Shown here: positions 1 through 8,698 of the stretch, piece after piece
Position numbering within the stretch: the stretch's first letter is position 1
Layout of the letters: each line of letters starts with the position of its first letter
Source: SABI01 sp963676605
GTDB taxonomy: Bacteria; Spirochaetota; Spirochaetia; Sphaerochaetales; Sphaerochaetaceae
NCBI GenBank assembly: GCA_963676605.2
Contig: CAXXSP010000032.1
Coordinates: 1-58,112, forward strand
Reading direction: 5' to 3'
Length of the DNA: 58,112 bases
Made by a program: the position numbers and the translations under genes
The notes under the pieces: generated by a model
What the model was told of the DNA's origin: nothing
Databases searched by the model: none
Seen by the model: the letters and a program-made list of their open reading frames with translations, nothing else

Positions 1-223
1 AGGTGTCCTGATCTCTGCTCCGTCAACGAGAGCCGCAAGAGTGAGATTTGCATAGACAGGGACATCATTCACTATGGACTGTATCGCTCCCTGCGAAGCC
101 TTCTGAGTCATCACTGTCTCTGACACTTATGAAACCCGAGATCTCTCAGCATCATCCTCAGAGTTTCTCTCCCCCTGATGCTGTACGTCATTTTCTTTCC
201 GTCTATGTAGAATGAATAATCAT
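1..223 (-). CDS. xdhD: XdhD/YgfN-like molybdenum hydroxylase, N-terminal fragment (runs off left edge)
   Basis: N-terminus of a purine hydroxylase-type subunit in which a ferredoxin-like domain precedes the molybdenum domain. The ATG (223-221) overlaps the TGA of the preceding gene. Reading across three single-base shifts (near 210, 125 and 76) gives a start MIIHFYIDGKK, then VRDSDDSEGFAGSDT, then IVNDVPVYANLTLAAL. This follows E. coli YgfN as I recall it, including the absence of the cysteines a normal 2Fe-2S domain would carry (the segment SDDSEGFAGSD replaces the CGEGECGAC-type motif). So the cysteine-less domain is a family trait and not damage here. Three frameshifts in 220 bases without loss of conserved residues suggest sequence error. 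The remaining ~880 codons lie outside the window. Confidence 0.72.
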
Positions 224-1061
224 GCTCGGCCTCCGTTTTCAGCTAATACAAGTCCTCTGCGGTACAGATCGGCAACGGTAGAACTCAGGATGTATTTCTT
301 ATAGGAAGCGCTTCCTGTCACATCGCTGCTGAATGCCACTTCGTTGCCGATGATGGTCGCAGCGTCCTCAGGTTCAATGAACCGGCCGTCCATGATTCCC
401 TGTTCCACACCTTTGAGACGTACGATACCCGTCCCCTTCACGGCCGCGACGATCCGCACTTCCTTCAGCGTGTTTTCCTCGATCTGAGCGCCAAAGGCTA
501 CCGTGACAGCGGCATTTCCGTGCGCGGTTTTCGCGTACCTTCTGTTCAGGACAATCCTGTCCTTTCTGTTCAGTTCTACCGCAAGAATCAGGGAAGCTGC
601 AAAATGATCCATGAATTCATGATATTCCCTGAGCGGAATATTCTCTTCACTGTAGGTACCGTCCACTGAATGGTCGGCGATGATCAGTCGTGCCTTAGCC
701 GCGAGCAGGGTAGGCAGAAGATAGGAATCATCTCTCAAGTTGGCGACGTTTCCTCCGATGGTAGCCATATTCGCCTTTGCGAAGGAAGCGCAGAAGCCTG
801 CAGCTTCTTTCAGGTATTCGGGAATATGCGGATCATTCTTCAGAGATGTGAAGGTGCTCATGGCACCTATATGAACAACACCGTTTTCCATCTTGATTGA
901 ATCGAGTCCCAGATTCGATAAAGAAACGAGGTCAGTGTGCGGTGCTTTCGATCCAAGACGGAGGATCTCAGTACCTCCTGCTATGACGCCTGTCTCATTT
1001 CTTCCTCTCTGAAGGGTATTCAGCACCTGTCTGATACTTTCTCCCCGTATACATTCACCAT
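220..1061 (-). CDS. ygfM: FAD-binding subunit of molybdenum hydroxylase (YgfM-like)
   Basis: FAD-binding subunit that would pass electrons from the neighbouring hydroxylase subunit. It shows the CoxM/XdhB-type flavin motifs AGGTEIL near the N-terminus and ATIGGNVAN about one third in, followed by the C-terminal CO-dehydrogenase flavoprotein domain. An open frame continues to 1104, but the likely start is ATG 1061, which overlaps the stop of the upstream deaminase (TAATG). Using it needs a one-base shift near 1045. The last codon overlaps the start of the xdhD-like gene, so the pair is translationally coupled as in ygfM-xdhD. It is a second, separate FAD subunit from the one at 2477-3346. Confidence 0.8.
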
Positions 1062-2441
1062 TATACACTCTCCTTTCTTTCTGCTTTTCCAAGCATAGCT
1101 GCACTTATCCTGTTCATATTCTCAACGATCTCATCCTCATTCACTCCCGTGAGTCTTCCTTTGTCGACAACGATCCGTCCGTTTCACGATCGTATAATCG
1201 CTCTGATGGGAATACCGCAGAGAGAAGAGCAGCAAGAGGATCGCTTAAAGAGCCGGCATATCCGAGGGTATGCACGTCAAAGGCTGCGATATCGGCAAGC
1301 CAGCCCTGTTCCAGTTTCCCTGCCTCCCTGTACCCGAGAAGTTTCGCGCCGTTACGAGTAGCCATCGTCATTGCATCCTTCACGTCCAGGGCATCGGCCC
1401 CCTTGAGGACCCTTTGAAGCAGCATGCCGTTTCTCACTTCCCCGAGCATGTCCTGAGGAGTCATTTGAAGCTGATCCGTCTACGGCGAAGGCGACGTTTA
1501 TGCCCCTTTCAAGCATTTCAGGAACCCTGCAGATGCCCTGATCCGAGTCTCATATTGGAGGACGGGCAGTGGGCTATATGGCTCCCGTATCTTGAAGAAG
1601 ACTCAGTTCATCAATCATCGAAATGTATTCCATGTGCATAGAAGACATCCTCTCCTATGAATTCGCACTCTTCCATAAGTGCAAGCGGTCTCACTCCGTA
1701 GCTCTGCAGGCAGAAGTCATTCTCGTCACGTGTTTCCGCCAGATGGGTATGCAGACGCACCCCGTGTTTCCTGCAAGACGGGAAGTCTCCCTCATCAGAT
1801 CCTTCGTCACACTGAAGGGTGAACAGGGAGCAAGAACAATCTTTCTCATCGCATCTTCCGAGGAGTCATGGAACCGGCTGATCACCCGCTCGCTGTCAGC
1901 GAGGATTTCCTCATCCGTCTGTACAACAGAGTCAGGAGGAAGTCCTCCGTCCTTTTTACTGAGTGACATACTTCCCCTGGTCGGGGAAAACCGCAGGCCG
2001 ACATCTGAAGCCGCCTTGAACTGGAGCTCCATGATATCACCGGAGAACCCGCGAGGATAGAGATAGTGGTGATCGGTAGAGAGAGTACACCCGGTCTTCA
2101 CCAGCTCGCTCATAGCAGAGAGCGAGGAGTAGTAAAGAGCCTCTTCGTCAATGTATTTCCATACATCATAGAGGTAGGTGAGCCAATCGAACAGTTCCAC
2201 GTTCTGAACGGCCGGCAGGTTTCGTGTCAGGGTCTGGTAGAAGTGGTGGTGGGTATTCACGAGTCCGGGTATAACCACATGGCGGGAACAGTCTATCACC
2301 CGCTCTGCTGTGGAAACGGATTTCTGTTCCGGCAGGAACGATTTTTGAAATTCGGTTCCCTTCAATGAAGAGATCCCGATTCCGCAGAGGGATTTTCTGC
2401 GGGTCGGTAACGAGACAGAAAATATTCTGTAAAACTATCAT
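1061..2441 (-). CDS. 8-oxoguanine deaminase (amidohydrolase family), frame broken
   Basis: Cytosolic metal-dependent deaminase of the amidohydrolase superfamily, predicted to convert 8-oxoguanine to urate. Reading through about five single-base shifts gives the complete fold: N-terminal beta-sandwich start, metal site VIPGLVNTHHHFYQTLTRN, TDHHYLYPRG, HTHLAETRDE, YAHGIHFDD, HCPSSNMRLGSG, and VDGSASNDSS with its metal-binding aspartate. The tail is VNGRIVVDKGRLTG. A good AAGGAGG site precedes ATG 2441. Shifts lie near 2330, 1720, 1620, 1570, 1475 and 1200, and none removes a catalytic residue, so I treat them as sequence errors. Its place between two hydroxylase sets fits purine catabolism: urate would feed the later steps. 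The substrate assignment rests on family resemblance. Confidence 0.82.
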
Positions 2442-2476
2442 GAGGTTCCTCCTTTCATCATCTCAGGGATGAGAGG

Positions 2477-3346
2477 TCAGGAAATAACAGTCTCCTTGCT
2501 TCCACGTGCGACTTCAGTCAGAAAATGGCTGAGCATTCTCCGTGTCGAGAGGCGTCTGTACGCCGGCATGGCATGGGGGGAAAGAATCGAATCGTATGCG
2601 TCAAGGAATTCTTCGAGGATTGAGGGAAGGTCTTCCACCATCTTTCCGATCAGACGCTTCTCAACTTCTGCACTCCGTGCCACTTTCGGGCCTGATGCTC
2701 CGTTCGCACTCCGGAAGTCTTCTATAACACCATTCTCGCTGACGGTCAGTGCAGCCGATACGCTCAGCTTTGAGATTGCATTTGCCTTTCTGGTTCCGAT
2801 TTTCCGGTACCACAACATGTGAGTAAGGCTTCGCAGGAAGAGGGATTCTCACTTCAAGGAGCAGCTCGTCTTCCCTGAGATCAGTCTCCTTCGGGCCTGT
2901 GATGAACTCATCAAGGAGGAGCGTACGGGATGATGTGGCACTCACGAGAGTAACTTTCGCATCCATCATGATAAGAGGAACAGGCAGGTCTGCTTTGGGA
3001 GATGCATTACAGATGTTGCCCCCTATTGTGGCGAGGTTTCTGAGAGACTCTGCTCCCATCAGGCTTGCGGCCTTTCTCACGGCATAGGGGATGGACTCAT
3101 CATCTTCGATGGCATGACAGGTAGTACCGCTGCCGATCACGATCTCGTTCTCCTCTTTCCGAATATATTTCAGTTCTTCAAGAGAAGAGATGATCATCAC
3201 AGGCCATGGAAAGACGGGACGATTCCGGTTCCTCTCCGGTGCATGACCATCAGGTCGGTTCCTCCGGCAAGAGGTTTCGCTCCGGTTTCTTTCCGGATTC
3301 TCAATGCCTCATCGAGTGCTTGCGGGATATAACAGGTTTCTACCAT
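2477..3346 (-). CDS. Xanthine dehydrogenase-type FAD-binding subunit, two frameshifts
   Basis: Medium (FAD) subunit of a three-subunit xanthine dehydrogenase-type enzyme. It starts at ATG 3346, overlapping the stop of the 2Fe-2S gene by seven bases, with MVETCYIPQALDEALRI and flavin motif PLAGGTDLMV. It then needs a shift near 3200 to join SSLEELKYIRK and NLATIGGNICNASPKADL, and a second near 2820 to join the C-terminal domain (WYRKIGTRKANAISKLSV). Total length about 288 residues matches the family. Together with the next two genes it forms a tightly overlapping cassette in the order Mo, 2Fe-2S, FAD. Confidence 0.85.
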
Positions 3347-3816
3347 AATCCTTCCCCCCTCTCGGATGCGAGCTTGATGCTCTCAACAATCAGATCATAC
3401 CCGGTACAGCGACACAGATTCCCTGCGATCCCGAGTCGGATCTCCTCTTCAGTCGGTTTTGCGTTCTTTGCGAGAAGAGCCTCTGCAGCAACAACCATTC
3501 CGGGAATACAGAAACCGCACTGGACGGCACCGCCATCGGCGAAGGCTTCTATGATGGTCTTTCCTCTCTCGGTTTCTCTGAGACCTTCAATCGTCATGAT
3601 CTTCTTTCCCTTCACCGCTCCGACAGGAACCATGCAGGTTGTGATAAGCCGGTCATTCATCAGGACGGAGCAGGCTCCGCACTCGCCCTCTCCACAGGCC
3701 TCTTTTGTTCCGAACAGACCGAAGTCCTCTCGCAAGACATCGAGAAAGCGCTTCAGCGGATCACAGGTGATCGAGACCTCTTTATTGTTCAGTGTAAATC
3801 GAATCTCATCTATCAT
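3340..3816 (-). CDS. Xanthine dehydrogenase-type 2Fe-2S subunit
   Basis: Small iron-sulfur subunit, 158 residues. All eight cluster cysteines are present: CGEGECGAC plus the cysteine of ITTCMVPV for the plant-ferredoxin-type cluster, and CGFCIPGM with NLCRCTGY for the helical second cluster. It carries electrons between the molybdenum site and FAD. The ATG overlaps the stop of the molybdenum subunit (ATGA), and its own stop overlaps the FAD subunit start, so the three are translated as a unit. The frame is intact. Confidence 0.93.
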   Translation of the reverse strand: MIDEIRFTLNNKEVSITCDPLKRFLDVLREDFGLFGTKEACGEGECGACSVLMNDRLITTCMVPVGAVKGKKIMTIEGLRETERGKTIIEAFADGGAVQCGFCIPGMVVAAEALLAKNAKPTEEEIRLGIAGNLCRCTGYDLIVESIKLASERGEGLW

Positions 3817-5951
3817 GACATTATCTCCGTTAAAATTTCAGGCGGGACGGGGATGGATCTGATCTCCTTCCCTATTGCGCGGCTCACCGCATCAATATAA
3901 GCGGCGGAGGCTCCGTTGAATACAAGTTCTCCCATTCCCTTCGCTCCGTAAGGACCGAATTCGTAGGGGTTGTCCACGAGGGTACACACCTGGGAGGGGA
4001 AATCCATACTGGTCGGGATGATGTAATCGGACAGCCCTGTCTGTTTGAAGCCGGTCTTCTTATTGAAATCCAGCTTTTCCATTGCGGCATAGCCGAGAGA
4101 CTGTGCGATTCCACCATTGATCTGTCCATGTACGATGAGCTCGTCTATGGCGACTCCGACATCATGGCTGGACCAGATTCCCTTTGTAGTGACTTCCGTC
4201 GTGAGAGGATCTACCTCGACTTCAATCACGCAGGCACCCCAGCCGTAACCGATATAGGCATCACCCTGAAAGGTACTCTGATCCCAGGGAAATCCTTCGG
4301 GGTGGATGTACTCTTCTTCCACGATAATCTCTTTTCCATCGACCCACTCTTCCTTCAGCTTTGCAGCTGAACGCTGAGCCACCTCACCGACGATCATGGT
4401 CGAACGGCTTGCAACGGTTGGACCGCTGTCGCTCACTTTGGATGTGTCGGGCTGAGGGTATCGGACCCTTTCTAGCGGGATATCGAGCCCGTCTGCAACG
4501 ATCTTGGAGAGAGCCGTCTGGAAGCCCTGTCCCATCTCGGTCGAGCCGACGAGGATATCGACGGTATCATCAGTATTCTTTCTCAGACGAACCTTTGCCT
4601 TGATGATCATCTGCTCACCGTTACCGGTGAAGGCTCCGCCATGGTTATAGAACGAGATACCGATTCCTTTGAGAGAGCCGCTCTTGTAGGCTTTCGCCTT
4701 TTCGAGATACCCGCTCTCATCCAAGACCTGCTGAGTCATCTCAGGCAGGACGACCTTCTCATAGATGTGGCCGTTGGTCACCGTGACGTCTCCCTGTTTC
4801 AGGAAGTGTTTCTTTTTCAGTTCAAGTGGGTCGAGTCCCAGTTTCTGCGCGACATGAGACAGGTGAGTCTCAACTGCGAAGAGTGTCTGTGGGGCACCGA
4901 AGCCTCTGAAGGCATCGGAGGGGAAGGTGTTGGTTGCAACCGCCCGTCCGCGGATCCTGGTGTTCGGGATATTATAGACGCCTGCGGCGTGGAATACTCC
5001 ACGCTGAAGGACGACGTAGGAGCAGCTTTCATACCCTCCTGCATTGTATACAACGTCAACATCCATCGCTGTGATGTTCCCGTCTGCATCCACTGCAGTT
5101 CTGAACAGGGTCCTGCTCGGATGACGTTTCACCGAGTAGGCGCTGTCTTCATGACGGTCAAAGATGAGTTGGACCGGCTTCTTTGATACATAGGCAGCGA
5201 CAAGAAGGGGTCCGGCAAGGACATCAGGAAAGTGTTCCTTTCCCCCGAACGCTCCGCCGGTAGCTGTCTGACGGACGATGATGTCCTCATAGGGACGGTT
5301 GATCAGGGAGGCTATAGATTTACGCACATAGAAGGGACACTGAGCGCTGATATAAAGAGCGAACTTATCCCCTTCAGGCATCGCCACAGCACCGTTAGTC
5401 TCAAGGTGAACATGCTCCTGCCATCCGGTGTTGATCTCTTCTTCAAAGATCCTGTCTGCTGATTCAGAAGCCTTATCCGTGTCACCCTTCGTGATGGTGA
5501 AGTCACAGAAGCAGTTATCCTCTCCGACAAAGGCTCCGCCCTTGCAGGCAAGACCTTCCTCGATCGTGACAGCATATTCCTCTTCCTCATAGGTGATATT
5601 CACATCACCGACGAGGTCGACAAGCTTTGCCCTCTCGGGACCGATCATCAGACCGATCGTCTCTCCGATATACCGAACATCACCGTCTGCGAAACAGCGG
5701 TAATCACTCTTGATCATATTCAGCTGATTCTTCCCGTCTTCCGGGATATCTTTCGCCGAGATGAAGGTATATCCTTCAGGCAGTTCAGGGAGTGCAATAT
5801 TGAGAATCTTTCCACGGGGTACTGTGGAACGAACCATCTTCGCATAGATCATTCCATCGAAGTGGTAGTCTGCAATATATTGAGTAAGTCCTGAGGCTTT
5901 TGCTACGGCGTCTACTCTCCTGGCAGGCGTTCCGATTGACTTCTGTCGCAT
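3813..5951 (-). CDS. Xanthine dehydrogenase-type molybdenum-binding subunit
   Basis: Large molybdopterin subunit, about 712 residues, which hydroxylates purines or related N-heterocycles. Visible are the molybdopterin loop TATGGAFGGKEHFPD, the DAFRGFGAPQ segment, the VGSTEMGQGF loop, and near the C-terminus GPYGAKGMGE, whose glutamate is the expected catalytic base. I prefer ATG 5951 over the TTG three bases upstream because AAGGAGG lies seven bases before it. The separate-subunit architecture differs from the fused xdhD-like gene at the left edge. The actual substrate cannot be told from sequence; xanthine, hypoxanthine or 8-oxopurine are reasonable from context. Confidence 0.92.
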   Translation of the reverse strand: MRQKSIGTPARRVDAVAKASGLTQYIADYHFDGMIYAKMVRSTVPRGKILNIALPELPEGYTFISAKDIPEDGKNQLNMIKSDYRCFADGDVRYIGETIGLMIGPERAKLVDLVGDVNITYEEEEYAVTIEEGLACKGGAFVGEDNCFCDFTITKGDTDKASESADRIFEEEINTGWQEHVHLETNGAVAMPEGDKFALYISAQCPFYVRKSIASLINRPYEDIIVRQTATGGAFGGKEHFPDVLAGPLLVAAYVSKKPVQLIFDRHEDSAYSVKRHPSRTLFRTAVDADGNITAMDVDVVYNAGGYESCSYVVLQRGVFHAAGVYNIPNTRIRGRAVATNTFPSDAFRGFGAPQTLFAVETHLSHVAQKLGLDPLELKKKHFLKQGDVTVTNGHIYEKVVLPEMTQQVLDESGYLEKAKAYKSGSLKGIGISFYNHGGAFTGNGEQMIIKAKVRLRKNTDDTVDILVGSTEMGQGFQTALSKIVADGLDIPLERVRYPQPDTSKVSDSGPTVASRSTMIVGEVAQRSAAKLKEEWVDGKEIIVEEEYIHPEGFPWDQSTFQGDAYIGYGWGACVIEVEVDPLTTEVTTKGIWSSHDVGVAIDELIVHGQINGGIAQSLGYAAMEKLDFNKKTGFKQTGLSDYIIPTSMDFPSQVCTLVDNPYEFGPYGAKGMGELVFNGASAAYIDAVSRAIGKEIRSIPVPPEILTEIMS

Positions 5952-5973
5952 CAAGCAACCTCCTTGTCATCTT

Positions 5974-6001
5974 GAGGGAGCGTATGGTGCACTGCTCCCT
6001 C
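5974..6001 (-). promoter_or_regulatory. Intercistronic hairpin between ygeY and the hydroxylase
   Basis: Perfect 8-bp inverted repeat GAGGGAGC/GCTCCCTC with a 12-base loop, in the 127-base gap after ygeY. No T-tract follows on the minus strand, so it is more likely an mRNA processing or stability hairpin than a terminator. Confidence 0.4.
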
Positions 6002-6078
6002 CCGGAAAAAATGAGTGGGGCCGCATCGGTTTCCCGGATCACGGCACCACCCAGTATAACGCAGATCAGCGCCCGTAT

Positions 6079-7299
6079 CTAGTTACGCTTGTCAAGAACA
6101 TAGGGGAGCATGGCATAGAAGGCAGCACAGATCTCAAGATCGTCAACACGTGTGATCTCATTCGGTGCGTGAGCCTGATTCTCATCGCCGGGGCCGAATC
6201 CGATTGCAGGAATCTTATGGCGGCCGGTGGTTGCCACACAGTTGGTGCTGAAGGTCCACTTGTCGACAACAGGAGCAGAGCCGTACAGGTCTGTATAGGC
6301 CTCGACACCGCTGGTGACGAGCATGTGATCTTCATCGATCTTCCAGGTGGGGAAGTAGAGTTCCTGATGGTAATCCTTCTGCGTCCAGCCGAGTTTCTCG
6401 TAGACAGGCATCTCGACAATGATATCATCCTTGCTGTCTCCTGTCGCTTTCGAGACATATTCCTTCACCTGAGAGATAGCAAGATCTGCATCCTCACCCC
6501 AGGTGAGACGACGGTCGCAGTAGAGCATCGCGTAGTCGGGAACAGCACACTGTGAAGGTCCTCTCACATCCATCTGGGAGACGGTGATGGTTCCTTTGCC
6601 GAGGAAGTTCCCTTCATCCGGCTGCAGGTCTTCATTGAGCTGCTCTATGGCAAGTGCCGCCTTTGAAGCCTTATAGGCTGCAGAGACGCCCCGTTCGGGA
6701 GCAGAGCCGTGGCAGCTGATTCCCTTGAGGAAGACGCGGATTTCCATACGTCCGCGGTGACCGCGGTAGAGGCGGCAGCTGGTGGGCTCGGTTGAAACGA
6801 CGAGGTCCGGCTTGAACTGTTCTTCCTCGATCAGGTATTTCCAGCACATGCCGTCACAGTCTTCTTCCATGACAGTGAAGGTGAAGTAGACGCTGTACTC
6901 TCCACCGTAGCCGAGTTCCTTCAGGATACGGCCTGCAGTGATCATCGAAGCTGCGCCGCCCTTCTGGTCACTTGTTCCACGGCCTTTGACCAGGCCGTCA
7001 ACGATCTCGCCGCTGAACGGATCGAAATCCCAGTTGTCGAGGTTACCGACTTCAACAGTGTCGATATGGGCATCGAAGGCAACTGTCTTCGGTCCATAGC
7101 CTACTCTGCCGATCACAGAGCCGAGTCCGTCGATTCTCACCTCATCGAAACCTGCCTCTTCACACAGAGTCACGATAAGACGACAGACATCCTCTTCCTT
7201 GCTGCTGTACGATTTCACCTGAACCATCTTTGAAAGGTTCTCTGCCGTATACATCTTATATTCTGCAGCTTTCGCCCTGATCTGATCCTGAATTCCCAT
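6079..7299 (-). CDS. ygeY: YgeY-type M20 peptidase-family hydrolase
   Basis: M20-family zinc hydrolase of the YgeY ('selenium metabolism hydrolase') type, about 406 residues. Metal-site motifs: AFDAHIDTVEVGN, KGRGTSDQKGG, TVMEEDCDG, VSTEPT and a terminal GPGDENQAHAPNE. E. coli YgeY shares the characteristic NWDFDP, CHGSAPERG and VDKWTFSTN strings. I chose ATG 7299 (MGIQDQIRAK) because AAGGAG lies nine bases before it; an in-frame ATG at 7332 has no such site. The family occurs in purine-degradation gene clusters, where an amide-bond hydrolysis role is suggested; its exact substrate is not settled by sequence. Confidence 0.93.
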   Translation of the reverse strand: MGIQDQIRAKAAEYKMYTAENLSKMVQVKSYSSKEEDVCRLIVTLCEEAGFDEVRIDGLGSVIGRVGYGPKTVAFDAHIDTVEVGNLDNWDFDPFSGEIVDGLVKGRGTSDQKGGAASMITAGRILKELGYGGEYSVYFTFTVMEEDCDGMCWKYLIEEEQFKPDLVVSTEPTSCRLYRGHRGRMEIRVFLKGISCHGSAPERGVSAAYKASKAALAIEQLNEDLQPDEGNFLGKGTITVSQMDVRGPSQCAVPDYAMLYCDRRLTWGEDADLAISQVKEYVSKATGDSKDDIIVEMPVYEKLGWTQKDYHQELYFPTWKIDEDHMLVTSGVEAYTDLYGSAPVVDKWTFSTNCVATTGRHKIPAIGFGPGDENQAHAPNEITRVDDLEICAAFYAMLPYVLDKRN

Positions 7300-7346
7300 T
7301 TCTGTATTCTCCTTAACCTTATTATTCATCATCTGATGTTGTATTC

Positions 7347-8687
7347 TTACTGTGCGCTGAGGGTATCGACCTTCGCCCAGATTCTCTTTCCGACTTCGGC
7401 GGCCTTCGCGTAGATCTCATCCACATCGAAATCGAACGATCTGTTCTCCATTACCATCTTTCCATTGATCATGACAGACTCGACACTGTTGCTGCTCATG
7501 CCCCAAACTACATGGGTCGCAAGATTGGCATCTTCGAGCGGAGTCGGAGAGCGGTAGTCGAGAATGGTGATGTCGGCCTTGTAGCCTTCCTTGATCTTCC
7601 CGAAGCGCTCACTGAACAGCGATTCGAGGAGAAGATTTCCTCTGGTGAGAACCTCGACGAAATCTGCCGGCCACCACGACATTCCCATGTCACGGTGTTT
7701 GAAGAAGGCGATCTTGATCTCCTCGAACATATTTCCCCCGCACCCATCGGTGCCGAGAACGAGATTGTTGAGGTTCTGAAGCCGGGTGAAATACCCGACA
7801 TGATTGTTCATATTGCTCCTCGGATTGTGTGCGAGAAAGGAGCCTCTGGCGTTGAGAGTCTCCACCTCACTGTCACTGAGGTGCAGTCCGTGAACAAGGA
7901 GAGATTTCTCGCTGAGCAGTCCTGCCCGGTCGAGTCGTTCCACGATATCCTGATGATACAGGTGGTGGGAGTGGGTCACATCATACTTATCTTCCGCGAT
8001 ATGGAGGTGTATGCCGCGTTTTGAGGTATCGACAGCATCCTTCATCAGCTCGAGAGAGCTTTCGCAGAGAGTGAAGGGAGCATGGCCGCCGACCATCGCC
8101 TCCACCATCTGATACTCGCCCCGTTCTCGGCCTTCATCAATACTCCTCGCGAAGGCGATATTCTCCTCGGCTCCCTCTCTGGCCTCATCAACACCCCTGT
8201 TACGGTTGGTGATCTCATAACAGGTCGCTCCTCTGAGACCGGTCTCCCGCATGCCGCGGGCGATGGTATCGAGAGAGCCTCCAATGAAAGAAGGTGATGC
8301 ATGGTGATCGATAACCGAGGTGGTTCCCGCCGAGATAGCATCAATGGAAGAGATAAGCGAGGAGTAGTAGAGACTCTCCTCATCAAGAGCGCGGTCAAGT
8401 CTCCACCACCACTCCTTGAGAATCTGGATAAAGTCGGTCTGAGGACCGCTGGAGACCAGCATTCCCCGTGAGAGTCCGGAATAGTAGTGATGGTGAGAGC
8501 AGACCATACCGGGCATGACGGTCTTTCCTTCCACATCATAGACTTTCGCCTCAGGATATTCGGAGGCAAGATTCTTCCCAACCGCGACGATCACGTCATC
8601 TTTGACAACGACATCCACACCCTTCTCAAAAGTGTAGGGTTTCATCGTCTGCATGACATTTCCGTTTTTCAATACAGTTACTGACAT
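7347..8687 (-). CDS. ssnA: Putative aminohydrolase SsnA
   Basis: Amidohydrolase-superfamily enzyme, 446 residues, of the SsnA type found beside ygfK. Metal-binding motifs: VMPGMVCSHHHYYSGLSRG, HHASPSFI, GIHLHIAED, LLVHGLHLSD, HNPRSNMNNHVGY and LGTDGCGGNMFEE. Start is supported by AGGAGG nine bases upstream, inside the end of ygfK. The frame is intact. Probably a deaminase or ring hydrolase acting on a purine-derived intermediate; that role is family-level inference. Confidence 0.93.
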   Translation of the reverse strand: MSVTVLKNGNVMQTMKPYTFEKGVDVVVKDDVIVAVGKNLASEYPEAKVYDVEGKTVMPGMVCSHHHYYSGLSRGMLVSSGPQTDFIQILKEWWWRLDRALDEESLYYSSLISSIDAISAGTTSVIDHHASPSFIGGSLDTIARGMRETGLRGATCYEITNRNRGVDEAREGAEENIAFARSIDEGRERGEYQMVEAMVGGHAPFTLCESSLELMKDAVDTSKRGIHLHIAEDKYDVTHSHHLYHQDIVERLDRAGLLSEKSLLVHGLHLSDSEVETLNARGSFLAHNPRSNMNNHVGYFTRLQNLNNLVLGTDGCGGNMFEEIKIAFFKHRDMGMSWWPADFVEVLTRGNLLLESLFSERFGKIKEGYKADITILDYRSPTPLEDANLATHVVWGMSSNSVESVMINGKMVMENRSFDFDVDEIYAKAAEVGKRIWAKVDTLSAQ

Positions 8688-8698
8688 CTGATTTCCTC

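Noticed and set aside
1..223. Decayed 2Fe-2S domain that lost its cysteines
   Set aside because: The cysteine-less sequence matches the normal XdhD/YgfN N-terminus, so it is a family trait; only the frameshifts are abnormal.
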